From Candidatus Gottesmanbacteria bacterium (GTDB lineage: Bacteria > Patescibacteriota > Microgenomatia > UBA10105), in NCBI GenBank assembly GCA_023245415.1, contig JAHFKJ010000014.1, positions 1-39,858 on the forward strand: a DNA stretch of 39,858 nucleotides, read 5' to 3'. Positions 7,973 through 15,384 of the stretch are shown here, piece by piece (the stretch's first letter is position 1; the number at the start of each line of letters is the position of its first letter). Made by a program: the position numbers and the translations under genes. A model generated the notes under the pieces. That model was not told the origin of the DNA. It saw only the letters and a program-made list of their open reading frames with translations, and did no database searches.

Positions 7973-9400
7973 ATGAATAATTCTACACGTCTTAAAAAGA
8001 ACTACTCGTCACAGTTTTTACCCTTAGGAATTATACTTTTCCTGGGTTTGGCAACTATATTTACTTTTATTGTCTCACAACGGCGTCAGGAATTACGCTC
8101 CAAAGCTCTTTCTGATAACGCAATCTTGTCTTTTTCTCCTACAACAGTAAATATTACTTCAAACGGCACTTTTAATGTAGCAACAATTCTTAATACTACT
8201 CCTCAAGCTGCAGTTGGAACGGATATTTTAGTCCAGTTTGACTCGAACAAATTGACACTCACTAATGTAACAAAAGGAAGTAACACTGTATTAAAAACTT
8301 TCGCACCTATTGTTGCCAATGATGCAAATGGTACATTCGACATTCAACGCGTTAAAGATTGTGCCAACTTGGGATCGTTTAATAATAGTACCCAAAATTG
8401 TCCAAGTGGATCGGGAATTGCTGAATTCGGGGTTGTTGCTTTTGACTGGGTAAATAATAGCCTAACCGGCTCCTTTGCTGGAATAGCAAGCCCGCTTGCC
8501 ACTCTCACTTTTCAAGCAAAACCGAATATTAGCGGAAATACAACAATTTCATATAAATATATAGATGCCAACAGCACTACTGACTCTAATGTCGTAGCAA
8601 ACCCAACAGCTGGAGCAAGTCCGGAAGACATCTTGGTTGCACCGACATCCATAGTTGCTATCACTATTACAACTATCAGCGCTTCACCTAGTCCCACACC
8701 TTCACCTAGTTCGAATCCTAGCCCAACCCCAACACGAAGTCCAAGTCCAACGCCAACCAGAAGCCCATCACCAACCCCAACACGAAGTCCAAGTCCAACG
8801 CCTTCTACGACTCCAAGCGTATCGCCAAATCCCAGTGTCAGTCCAACTCCAGGTACAAATCCCAGTCCCTCCGCCAGTCCAGCAAACCCGCAGATAATTC
8901 TTGAGTTGAATCTGGAAGGCACTATAGGTACAACTACACAAAAACCCGACAAACAATTTATCGTCACCTTTAAGAAAACCAACACAGCTGATCAAGTCCA
9001 AACTGTTACTTTCACAGCTAATAACACTGCTACGTATAGTAACCTGGCATCTCCTATAGTATTAGCTTCACCTGGAGCTTATTCTATAACGGTAAAAGCT
9101 CCTTCTTATTTATCTCATACATTCCCCGATAAACAAATTAATCAAGGCCTACAAACCATATCTTTAGTTAACGATTTCACTCTTTTGGCAGGCGATGCAG
9201 TCGAAACGACTCTGAACAAAATTGATATTTACGACTATAATAATGTAGTAAGCAACTTTGGCTGTAAATCAACTGCCAATGCATCGCCTCCTCCCGGTAA
9301 AAGCTGTATATCTTTCAAATCTGATTTGGATTATGATGGAGATATAGATATTTACGATTACAGCTTCATGGTGGGAAACTTTGGCAGCACCGGTAACTAA
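7973..9400 (+). CDS. Membrane-anchored cohesin-like/dockerin protein with Pro-Ser-Thr linker
   Basis: 475 residues from ATG 7973; a TTG at 7961 is possible. Order of parts: cytoplasmic basic stub, one membrane segment (about 14-36), a cohesin-like beta-sandwich (about 48-220, starting [14 protein letters not shown]), a low-complexity PTPTRSPS-type linker (about 240-305), a second beta-rich domain (about 310-400), and a C-terminal type I dockerin-like pair. The dockerin repeats are [16 protein letters not shown] and [21 protein letters not shown], with calcium-loop Asp/Asn residues. Cohesin-dockerin contacts build surface complexes in clostridia. Here both halves in one chain suggest self-assembly or binding of other dockerin or cohesin proteins of the cell. 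The role is inferred. Confidence 0.85.
   Translation: MNNSTRLKKNYSSQFLPLGIILFLGLATIFTFIVSQRRQELRSKALSDNAILSFSPTTVNITSNGTFNVATILNTTPQAAVGTDILVQFDSNKLTLTNVTKGSNTVLKTFAPIVANDANGTFDIQRVKDCANLGSFNNSTQNCPSGSGIAEFGVVAFDWVNNSLTGSFAGIASPLATLTFQAKPNISGNTTISYKYIDANSTTDSNVVANPTAGASPEDILVAPTSIVAITITTISASPSPTPSPSSNPSPTPTRSPSPTPTRSPSPTPTRSPSPTPSTTPSVSPNPSVSPTPGTNPSPSASPANPQIILELNLEGTIGTTTQKPDKQFIVTFKKTNTADQVQTVTFTANNTATYSNLASPIVLASPGAYSITVKAPSYLSHTFPDKQINQGLQTISLVNDFTLLAGDAVETTLNKIDIYDYNNVVSNFGCKSTANASPPPGKSCISFKSDLDYDGDIDIYDYSFMVGNFGSTGN
8685..8870 (+). repeat. Low-complexity Pro/Ser/Thr-coding tract with 48-bp period
   Basis: Cytosine-rich coding repeats for the linker. A perfect 32-bp direct repeat occurs at 8723-8754 and 8771-8802, a 48-bp (16-residue) period. 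The opposite strand has open Gly/Val-rich frames that are side effects of this composition. Confidence 0.85.
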
Positions 9401-9493
9401 TTCTTCTAATTTACTTATTTATTTTTCTTCTGTTTTTTTACGTGTATTTTTATACTGATATTTTTTGTATTTTTTTGATACAGTTTACAAGAA
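9401..9493. other. T-rich intergenic tract
   Basis: About 90 bp with several T-runs of 5-7 after the dockerin gene. I see no convincing stem-loop. It probably ends the transcript and spaces the next promoter. Confidence 0.35.
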
Positions 9494-9523
9494 TTGACAT
9501 ATGCAGTTGTCGCGCTATATGAT
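9494..9523 (+). promoter_or_regulatory. Sigma-70-type promoter of the small protein and dinB
   Basis: TTGACA (9494-9499), 18-nt spacer, TATGAT (9518-9523, 5 of 6). The open frame that begins at TTG 9494 starts inside this -35 box, so the real start of the gene must be downstream (ATG 9566). Confidence 0.65.
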
Positions 9524-9565
9524 TTTATTCGGTTATTGTTCGGTAACAATAAATTTAATAGGCTT

Positions 9566-9826
9566 ATGATTGAGAAAATTGGAGAAAAAGTTTCGGTTAG
9601 TTTTCTATTTAACCACATAAATGGACTCGTTATGCCTCGCTGCATTGAATGGAAAAATACTGTACGTACCATCAAAAAAGTCGGCCTTCACTACACACTT
9701 TATCGGGGAAATAAGCTGATCCACATGTTTTCAGTATGTGATGCCCACCAGTTTTTCCTGCTGTCTCTGGATACCGAAAATTTACATTGGACTCTGGAAG
9801 AAATAGCAGACGGAATGACTAATTGA
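9566..9826 (+). CDS. Small protein of unknown function upstream of dinB
   Basis: 86 residues from ATG 9566, chosen because the longer frame begins inside the promoter -35 box. Sequence features: MPRCIEWKNTVRTIKKVGLHY, then HMFSVCDAHQFFLLSLDTE and LHWTLEEIADG. No signal peptide or membrane segment. The pattern of short beta-strands with an aromatic W-L ending suggests a compact all-beta domain. It shares direction with, and lies 240 bp upstream of, the Y-family polymerase, so a role with that polymerase in damage tolerance is plausible but inferred. The general layout recalls the small DUF6504-type partners of DinB/ImuB operons; I could not verify homology. Confidence 0.65.
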   Translation: MIEKIGEKVSVSFLFNHINGLVMPRCIEWKNTVRTIKKVGLHYTLYRGNKLIHMFSVCDAHQFFLLSLDTENLHWTLEEIADGMTN

Positions 9827-9880
9827 AGCTCTCACGACCTAACGGTCGGAGAATCTTAATCTGCGCTTCGTCCAGAGCTG
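9827..9880. repeat. REP-like palindrome A
   Basis: An outer stem AGCTCT (9827-9832) pairs with AGAGCT (9874-9879). An inner stem CGACC (9835-9839) pairs with GGTCG (9844-9848) around loop TAAC. It resembles elements B (9898-9951) and C (11403-11444), with compensatory changes in the inner stem. Confidence 0.65.
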
Positions 9881-9897
9881 AAATCCGGCCGAAGCGG

Positions 9898-9951
9898 AAT
9901 CCGCTCTACATCTCGCGATCTGACGATCGGGGAATTCCGCGGAGGCGGATT
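9898..9951. repeat. REP-like palindrome B
   Basis: Outer stem AATCCGC (9898-9904) pairs with GCGGATT (9945-9951). Inner stem CGATC (9916-9920) pairs with GATCG (9925-9929) around loop TGAC, then GGGGAATTCCGCGG. It lies 18 bp after element A, giving a doublet. Confidence 0.65.
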
Positions 9952-9958
9952 AAATTCT

Positions 9959-10040
9959 AAATGTCAAAAATCTAATTTCAAATCAAGCACGAAGTTCAAA
10001 GATTATTTACTATTTTGATTTTGGATTTGATTTGGCATTT
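9959..10040. repeat. Imperfect AT-rich inverted repeat before dinB
   Basis: Left arm 9959-9986 and right arm 10015-10040 are imperfect reverse complements (TTGATTT, AGATTT and GACATTT-like blocks). It fills the gap between the REP-like doublet and dinB. No promoter with both boxes was found here, so dinB is probably transcribed from 9494-9523. Confidence 0.45.
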
Positions 10041-10066
10041 GAGCTTTTAAATTTCGAATTGACAAC

Positions 10067-11395
10067 ATGATTAAAAAATCTCAAATGTTTAACTTATCTC
10101 CTTCCGCTTGGATGCATATTGACCTTAACTCCTGTTTTGCTACTATTGAACAACAAGCCAATCCTCTGCTTCGCAATAAACCCATCGCCGTTGCAGCTTA
10201 TACAACGCCCCGCGGGTGTATTCTCGCACCTTCCATTGAAGCCAAACGCTATGGCGTCAAAACCGGTATGCAGGTGCAAGAAGGAAAACAATTATGTCCA
10301 CGCCTCATCATTTTGCCTTCGGATCCAGCGAAATACCGGTTTGTTAATCGGGCGCTTTTGAAACTGTTTCAACAATATTCCCCTTTTGTAACAGTTAGAT
10401 CAATTGATGAAATGCTTATAGATTTTAGCGATTTATTCATTGCAAATGAAGTCAGGAATCCCCGCAATTATGCTCAAATAACCTCATTAATAAAAATAGG
10501 GCAAGAAATTAAATCACGGATAAAAAAAGAGATTGGTGAATGGTTAACTGTGTCAATCGGGATCTCTACGAATCCTTATTTGGCCAAATTTGCAGCCGGA
10601 CTCCACAAGCCTGATGGGCTTGACGAAATTAATGCCGTCAACATTCAACAAATTTTGGCAAAACATAGTTTAGTTGAGTTGCCATATATCAAGGAAAAGA
10701 ACCAAATCCGTTTATTATGTACAGGTGTAAGAACTCCGCTTGATTTTTATAACGCTTCACTTCAGCAGCTCAAAGCCGCTTTTCGATCTATCAACGGATA
10801 TTACTGGTACCTGCGTCTCCACGGGTTTAGAATTGATGAGGTAGAATGGCAAAGGCGTTCTATTGGCCATTCATACGCTCTACCAAAAGCTACCGATAAC
10901 CTTCAAGAAGTAGAGCAGCTTTTATACAAACTCGTAGAAAAAATGGGCAGGAGACTTCGGAGCAATCACTTGACTGCGCAAGGCATTCACTTAGCGTGCA
11001 ATTTTGTAGACGGAAGTTTCTGGCACCACGGTCAGTCAACATCAATACGCATGTATGCCAGCAGTGATTTGTTTTCGAAAGCTTGTCATGTATTAACGAA
11101 TATTCAGCCGCTTAAACCTGTACGAATTTTAGCAGTGTCTTGCTTTGCACTCCAGCAAGATTTGTATAACCAGCAAACTCTTTTTGCAAATGAAGAAAAG
11201 AAGCGCAGTCTTGTACAGGCACTTGATGAAATAAATGACCATTGGGGCGAATTTTCCGTCATGCCAGCTGCCATGTTAACCGTTCAAAAACAAAATAAAA
11301 TCCTCGACCGGATTGCGTTTGGACGTGTCCTTGACATGCAGGACGTAATCTTGCAATCAGAAAATAAATGGGAACGGGAATTGTATATTGAATAA
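10067..11395 (+). CDS. dinB: Y-family DNA polymerase (DinB/Pol IV-like)
   Basis: Translesion DNA polymerase, 442 residues. Palm motifs: WMHIDLNSCFATIEQ with metal ligand Asp19 and steric-gate Phe24, and RSIDEMLIDF with catalytic Asp114 and Glu115. The fingers have AYTTPRGCILAPS; VSIGISTNPYLAKFAA and KPDGLDEI precede the thumb and little-finger regions. The canonical DMDCFF reads DLNSCF. No C-terminal beta-clamp motif could be assigned with certainty. The ATG at 10067 is used; an in-frame ATG six codons later is an alternative. It is likely co-transcribed with the small gene at 9566 and is flanked by REP-like hairpins. Confidence 0.93.
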   Translation: MIKKSQMFNLSPSAWMHIDLNSCFATIEQQANPLLRNKPIAVAAYTTPRGCILAPSIEAKRYGVKTGMQVQEGKQLCPRLIILPSDPAKYRFVNRALLKLFQQYSPFVTVRSIDEMLIDFSDLFIANEVRNPRNYAQITSLIKIGQEIKSRIKKEIGEWLTVSIGISTNPYLAKFAAGLHKPDGLDEINAVNIQQILAKHSLVELPYIKEKNQIRLLCTGVRTPLDFYNASLQQLKAAFRSINGYYWYLRLHGFRIDEVEWQRRSIGHSYALPKATDNLQEVEQLLYKLVEKMGRRLRSNHLTAQGIHLACNFVDGSFWHHGQSTSIRMYASSDLFSKACHVLTNIQPLKPVRILAVSCFALQQDLYNQQTLFANEEKKRSLVQALDEINDHWGEFSVMPAAMLTVQKQNKILDRIAFGRVLDMQDVILQSENKWERELYIE

Positions 11396-11402
11396 CTATG
11401 AA

Positions 11403-11444
11403 GCTCCCACGGGCTTGAGGCCCGGGGTTTTTCGCGAAGGGGGA
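11403..11444. repeat. REP-like palindrome C, possible dinB terminator
   Basis: Outer TCCC (11405-11408) pairs with GGGA (11441-11444). Inner CGGGC (11410-11414) pairs with GCCCG (11420-11424), followed by GGG and TTTTT (11428-11432). The G+C stem plus T-run right after the dinB stop could end transcription on the plus strand. It shares the GAAGCTC(C/T)CACG opening with element A. Confidence 0.65.
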
Positions 11445-11498
11445 TAAAAATTAAACATCTGGAAGTAGTTTACTCTGTAAATCTCTAAAATAATTAAC

Positions 11499-12113
11499 TT
11501 ATTTTATATCAAGACTTGCCCATAAGTAGCGGCAAGCCCAGCTTCTGTACGGCTTCCATTTCGCTGATATTTTATCAGCCTGCTTTGGTGTAGGGTGTTT
11601 ACGAAATTTATATAATTTTTTCATCGCATTACGCAGACCCAAATCACCATAAGAAAACACGTCTTCGCGTGCTAAAGTAAAAATCAAAAACATTTCGGCG
11701 GTCCATACCCCAATTCCTTTAACTTCGATTAACTGCTGTGTCACTTGTGCATCGGTAAAATCATGAATTCTTTCAAACTGCAGCTGCTTATTTATTGTTT
11801 TTTGCGCTAAATTCTTGATATAAGAAATTTTGGCATAAGAAATACCTGCCTTTCGAATTTGATCATCGTCTATCTTGAGTATTATCTCGGGTACAATCTT
11901 TTTATCATGAAAAATATTCAGAAACCTCGCAAAAATAGTATCAGCTGCTTTTTCTGATAATTGCTGATTAACAATTTGTTCGACAAGAGCTCGAAAATAA
12001 TCCTGTCTCTTTTGCCATTTGGGACGGGGTAAAATATTAATCACCGTTGCAAGCACTGGATCAACTGACGTTAAATAGGCCACCGGATCAACTGACTTTT
12101 GATATTGTTCCAT
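11499..12113 (-). CDS. DNA-3-methyladenine glycosylase II-like (AlkA family)
   Basis: HhH-GPD superfamily base-excision glycosylase removing alkylated bases; 204 residues. Features: LVEQIVNQQLSEKAA in the first helical part, the helix-hairpin-helix IEVKGIGVWTAEMFL (about 129-143), and VFSYGDLGLRNA with the likely catalytic Asp157. No C-terminal Fe-S cysteine cluster, so this is AlkA-like, not Nth/MutY. It lacks the N-terminal AlkA_N domain of E. coli AlkA. It may share a transcript with the deaminase genes upstream and complements nfo in this window. Confidence 0.9.
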   Translation of the reverse strand: MEQYQKSVDPVAYLTSVDPVLATVINILPRPKWQKRQDYFRALVEQIVNQQLSEKAADTIFARFLNIFHDKKIVPEIILKIDDDQIRKAGISYAKISYIKNLAQKTINKQLQFERIHDFTDAQVTQQLIEVKGIGVWTAEMFLIFTLAREDVFSYGDLGLRNAMKKLYKFRKHPTPKQADKISAKWKPYRSWACRYLWASLDIK

Positions 12114-12124
12114 AAGAAAGGAGA

Positions 12125-12616
12125 CTATAAGTTGTCAGGATAATAATGGTTTTGTTGGGCAGTTTGAATTAATTTCAGAGCTTCTTTTTCGTAAATTCCA
12201 TGTTTAATAAAAATCTCTCCAGGGTGACTTGTTAAGTAGTCCAATAGACTATAGCGGATTTTATTATATCGATGTGACACCGAAGTTTTATTTATACACC
12301 ACACAAATCGTTTGATTCCCGACCATAGGGCAGCATCAAATCCCAGGATGGTTGGTTCCATCAGGGAATACAAAGAACAACGCGATAACTCTTTGATTTC
12401 AAGTGCGACTAACGCTTGTCTTGTCGCAACTACTTCTGCTTGTTGCGAAATATCTCCGTTATCTAATTCCTGTCCCACGGTGGTCCGATTAAACCCTTTT
12501 GAAATAATGACATTATTTTTCACCACAAATGAAACATATGGATAAATTTTATATTTGTCCATTATTTCTTGACCAAATTTCAATAACTCTTGAATGATTG
12601 TTTCTTCACCATCCAT
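12125..12616 (-). CDS. Degenerate deaminase paralogue lacking zinc ligands
   Basis: 163 residues from ATG 12616, which overlaps the end of the upstream deaminase gene by 11 bp (translational coupling). It aligns over its whole length with that gene (INSKGF-type core IISKGFN, DAALWSGIKRFVW). The zinc site is gone: HGE is replaced by QAE (residues 59-61), and the PCxxC motif by PTILG (88-92), losing both cysteines. The glutamate survives. It cannot be a normal zinc deaminase. It may be a non-catalytic subunit of a heterodimer with its neighbour, as Tad3 is for Tad2. A longer frame to 12667 would overlap the neighbour by 62 bp and is less likely. Confidence 0.8.
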   Translation of the reverse strand: MDGEETIIQELLKFGQEIMDKYKIYPYVSFVVKNNVIISKGFNRTTVGQELDNGDISQQAEVVATRQALVALEIKELSRCSLYSLMEPTILGFDAALWSGIKRFVWCINKTSVSHRYNKIRYSLLDYLTSHPGEIFIKHGIYEKEALKLIQTAQQNHYYPDNL

Positions 12617-13076
12617 ACTTATCTTTCGCTGTTTTAAAAAGTCTAATTCCTTCCTCATGTAAAACATCTCTCACCACCATAATTTCATTTGGATTATCAT
12701 TTTGATAATCTTTGATTGAATAGGGGTGGTCATTAAAGTACTCAGGAAAATCATTGTGTGATACCGAAAAAACAAATCTATTTATTTGTGACCATAAAGC
12801 ACTATCAAAACAGGCTAGACACGGCTCACACGTCGAATATAAACTATATCCTTTTAATATTATTCCTGAATGCAATTCGATGCAGGCTTTCTTCATAGCC
12901 TCCATCTCACCATGAGTAGTTTTGTCCCCGTAAGAGTTAATTCGATCATTAAATCCCTTGCTGATTATTACACTATCTTTGACAATAAACGCACAGAATG
13001 GATACGCGTGGTTATTTTCCATTTTTTCATAGCTATACATTATGAGTTCTCTGATTATTTGTTCATCTTCAAACAT
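12606..13076 (-). CDS. Zinc-dependent nucleoside/base deaminase (CDA superfamily)
   Basis: 156 residues with an intact cytidine-deaminase-superfamily site: THGEME (His55, Glu57) and STCEPCLACFDSALW (Cys86, Cys89). EPCxxC followed by xSALWSxI resembles the TadA/guanine deaminase branch. The substrate cannot be told from sequence; a free nucleobase or nucleoside is likelier than tRNA because no tRNA-specific signature is recognised. It lies 4 bp after the EamA transporter and overlaps its degenerate paralogue, suggesting a three-gene unit. A truncated near-copy of its 5' part is at 15121-15240. Confidence 0.85.
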   Translation of the reverse strand: MFEDEQIIRELIMYSYEKMENNHAYPFCAFIVKDSVIISKGFNDRINSYGDKTTHGEMEAMKKACIELHSGIILKGYSLYSTCEPCLACFDSALWSQINRFVFSVSHNDFPEYFNDHPYSIKDYQNDNPNEIMVVRDVLHEEGIRLFKTAKDKYGW

Positions 13077-13080
13077 AATC

Positions 13081-13944
13081 TTAAATAACTAATATTATTA
13101 AACCGATCGTTACACCAACAATGCCTAGCAATTTCTTCTTCGTAAGTTCATCCTTAAATATGAGTGCAGAAAATAGAGTTACTGCTGAAATAGATGAAGC
13201 GTTAATTGCATTTACATAACCGATGTTCGGAGCTGATATAAATCCTACCTGCATAAAATAATTAAATCCCGCAGAAAATATACCGATGAAAAGAAGAGTC
13301 AGGATTTGTGCGGAGTTGAGAATTTTCCATCTTATGCTCTTTCGATTCATTTCAAAAACAATAATCAGAGACACGATTGCCATAGTATAAATGAGTCGGG
13401 GAACAATACTGACACCAATGATAATAAGATATTTTGACGTCAGCGCAAGCATTCCCCAGCATAAAAATGCGCCAATTGCAAGCGGTAACCAGGAGGCGCG
13501 GACATGGCTTATATTTTGAAGATTTTTGTTAATCATGATCAGCGCCGAAGCTCCAACGATGAAAAATATAGCTAAGGCTGCTTTAAAGGTAAGTGTTGAA
13601 TGAAATAAGAATAGGGAGGCAATGGAAGTAAAAACTACATAACTTTTTGAAATTATTAAGCTATACCCTGGATTTGGCGCATACTCTATGCTTTTGAGGG
13701 AGAATTTGTTTCCTAAATAACTAAAGAAGATCGCGGAAACAATAATTATTAGAAGTTGATGTGTATTTATCTTTAAGCTGATTTTCGAAGTTAAAACAAA
13801 TGGGAGGTAAATTATAACCGGGATTGCAAACATGGCAAAATTGTTAAACACTGTAGGTGTTTCAAGTAACGAACTTTTACGAATTAACAAATACAATATT
13901 ACAGAACTAACAAACATCAAAAAACTCGCAAATATCCAGTTCAT
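13081..13944 (-). CDS. EamA/DMT-family membrane transporter
   Basis: 287 residues with about ten hydrophobic segments in two EamA-like halves, typical of drug/metabolite transporters. The second half has the characteristic IGYVNAINASSISAVTLFSALIF and GVTIGLIILVI ending. The substrate is unknown; the adjacent deaminases suggest a nucleobase or nucleoside, which is only an inference from position. It is the first gene of a unit driven by the extended -10 promoter at 14018-14026. Confidence 0.88.
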   Translation of the reverse strand: MNWIFASFLMFVSSVILYLLIRKSSLLETPTVFNNFAMFAIPVIIYLPFVLTSKISLKINTHQLLIIIVSAIFFSYLGNKFSLKSIEYAPNPGYSLIISKSYVVFTSIASLFLFHSTLTFKAALAIFFIVGASALIMINKNLQNISHVRASWLPLAIGAFLCWGMLALTSKYLIIIGVSIVPRLIYTMAIVSLIIVFEMNRKSIRWKILNSAQILTLLFIGIFSAGFNYFMQVGFISAPNIGYVNAINASSISAVTLFSALIFKDELTKKKLLGIVGVTIGLIILVI

Positions 13945-14017
13945 AATTCATAATAACTATATCGCTTAAGTCGCATTGATAACTTCAGTACCTATCTCTA
14001 CTTTATTAGATATGGAA

Positions 14018-14026
14018 ATTATACCA
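14018..14026 (-). promoter_or_regulatory. Extended -10 promoter of the EamA-deaminase unit
   Basis: On the minus strand TGGTATAAT: a perfect TATAAT with the TGn extension. No good -35 box. The predicted start near 14011 gives a leader of about 67 nt. Confidence 0.45.
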
Positions 14027-14053
14027 CGTAAAGTAATCTACATGATCGCTTAG

Positions 14054-14105
14054 ATTGATAAATTAAACATTGATCTGCGGATAATGACACTTTTTAAAAT
14101 GTCAT
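14054..14105. repeat. Duplicated leader segment with small palindrome (copy 1)
   Basis: Bases 14054-14099 match 15261-15306 at roughly 80 percent by eye (shared ATTGATAAATTAAAC and CTGCGGATAATGA). A hairpin ATGACA (14084-14089) with TGTCAT (14100-14105) sits at its end. The rest of the 13945-14192 gap holds the promoter and nothing else I can identify. Confidence 0.65.
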
Positions 14106-14192
14106 ACATATAGGATACTGCACACATTTCATTAAGAGCTCTATACTTGTGATTCAGGATCATATAGTCTAGGGTCGTCTTACCAATCTAAT

Positions 14193-14987
14193 CTAAAAGT
14201 TCCGTGCAAGTATTTGGATATTATCTCCTAACTTATTTGCAAAGAGGTAGTTCTTAAAAGGCAAATGCCCTAAATAGAGTATTTTATTGAGTACTTTACT
14301 CAGAATTACATTTCCCAAGCGGCACCATTGTGTAAACGTGTCGGTTTGCACGTCAATTGTAGTGAAACCTACCTTTTCTATGAGCTGTTTTATGGAATGT
14401 GGGTTGAAAAGCACAAGATGATCCTGTGGCCCTAACACCCACCACCGTTTCTTTAATAACACAGCGGAGATCCCACAAATATTTGGTGTTGTTAGCATTA
14501 GTAAACCGTTCTTCTTCAAGATTCGTTTAATCTCAACTAATAAAGCATTTGGGTCAAGTGTATGTTCTATAACGTCGAAGCAGGTGACAATATCAAAGCT
14601 GTAGGGTTTAATGTTACTTAAAGATTCATGTGATGTGATGCCTTGGCTACGGATATATTTCACAATTGCTCGCGATTTATCCATTGCTGACAGCTCAAAT
14701 TGAGCCTCTCGAGCAGCTTTGAGAAAGTCTCCATTACCGCAACCGACATCGATGAGTTTACTTTTTTCTGGTGCGTACTGTCTGAGAAGTGTTGCCCGTG
14801 CTAAGCTCGTTTCTGAAATTGGCAGTTGTTCCAAATTTCTTGCGAAATTATTTCCCCAGTGTTCGATTCTTTGGTTAATCTCTCTATCTTGAGGAAAATA
14901 GTTCACATATAGCGAATAACACTTTGCGCATCGATTATATTCGTCAATAACTTCTTTAATTTTTGTATATTTGCAAACAGGACACAT
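14193..14987 (-). CDS. Class I SAM-dependent methyltransferase with N-terminal zinc ribbon
   Basis: 264 residues. A four-cysteine ribbon opens the protein (CPVC at 2-5 and CAKC at 20-23), then the SAM-binding fold with motif I KLIDVGCGNGDF (about 78-88), TCFDVIEHTLDP and LLMLTTPNI. The layout resembles methyltransferases that act on sugars or lipids in surface polysaccharide clusters (UbiG/methyltransferase_23-like). The substrate is unknown. A TATAAT box at 14994-14999 ends 6 nt before the ATG, so the mRNA may start at or next to the start codon. Confidence 0.85.
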   Translation of the reverse strand: MCPVCKYTKIKEVIDEYNRCAKCYSLYVNYFPQDREINQRIEHWGNNFARNLEQLPISETSLARATLLRQYAPEKSKLIDVGCGNGDFLKAAREAQFELSAMDKSRAIVKYIRSQGITSHESLSNIKPYSFDIVTCFDVIEHTLDPNALLVEIKRILKKNGLLMLTTPNICGISAVLLKKRWWVLGPQDHLVLFNPHSIKQLIEKVGFTTIDVQTDTFTQWCRLGNVILSKVLNKILYLGHLPFKNYLFANKLGDNIQILARNF

Positions 14988-14993
14988 ACGGCT

Positions 14994-14999
14994 ATTATA
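14994..14999 (-). promoter_or_regulatory. -10 box giving a possible leaderless methyltransferase mRNA
   Basis: Perfect TATAAT on the minus strand, 6 nt before the ATG at 14987. No clear -35 box. Transcription would begin essentially at the start codon. Confidence 0.4.
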
Positions 15000-15120
15000 C
15001 TTTTCGAGGCTAGATATAGTGAGTAAAGATGTGGAGTAATTCTACTTGAATAAGTTATCTATCTCACTTTTCATATCTGCGCCTTTTAGTTCTTTTCCAC
15101 CAATTTTAGACATTAATCCA

Positions 15121-15240
15121 TTAGCTAATAACTACTCCATCTTTGACAATAAACGCACAGAATGGATATGCGTTGTTCTTTTCCATTTTTTCATAGCTAT
15201 ACATTATGAGTTCTCTGATTATTTGTTCATCTGCAAACAT
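15121..15240 (-). pseudogene. Truncated copy of the zinc deaminase gene
   Basis: From ATG 15240 the first 39 codons match the start of the intact gene at 13076 almost exactly (MFADEQIIRELIMYSYEKME against MFEDEQ..., then YPFCAFIVKD), then stop at TAA 15121. The zinc-site codons are absent. Nucleotide similarity fades out downstream near 15110. Upstream it includes the first 20 bp before the ATG, equal to the 3' end of the EamA gene, and then jumps to the duplicated leader segment. Past the stop, a second frame to 15042 encodes ANGLMSKIGGKELKGADMK, apparently a tail of something else. It is a decayed duplicate. Confidence 0.8.
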
Positions 15241-15260
15241 AATCTTAAATGACTAATATT

Positions 15261-15306
15261 ATTGATAAATTAAACTGAATTCTGCGGATAATGAGACTTC
15301 TTGAAA
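15261..15306. repeat. Duplicated leader segment (copy 2)
   Basis: Matches 14054-14099. Here it lies 20 bp upstream of the broken deaminase copy, whereas in copy 1 the whole EamA gene lies between the leader and the deaminase. Sequence from 15307 to 15384 shows nothing I can identify. Confidence 0.65.
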
Positions 15307-15384
15307 AACCATCTTAATAGGGATCCAGATAGCCTAAACCAGATTCATATACCTGCCATTTACCCCTTAACCTAATTCTTCCAT

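Noticed and set aside
8723-8802. Direct repeats that might suggest a CRISPR array
   Set aside because: Only two copies, in frame within a coding Pro/Ser/Thr linker, with repetitive spacers; no cas genes.
8512-9001. Overlapping Gly/Val-rich and Trp-rich open frames on the minus strand
   Set aside because: They mirror the C-rich Pro/Ser/Thr repeats of the plus-strand dockerin gene and have no independent start signals.
9415-9675. Minus-strand open frame of 86 codons
   Set aside because: It lies antisense to the small gene and its promoter, and starts within T/A-rich intergenic sequence; composition is not protein-like.
10059-10064. TTGACA just before the dinB start
   Set aside because: No -10 box at 16-18 nt, and it would place transcription start inside the gene.
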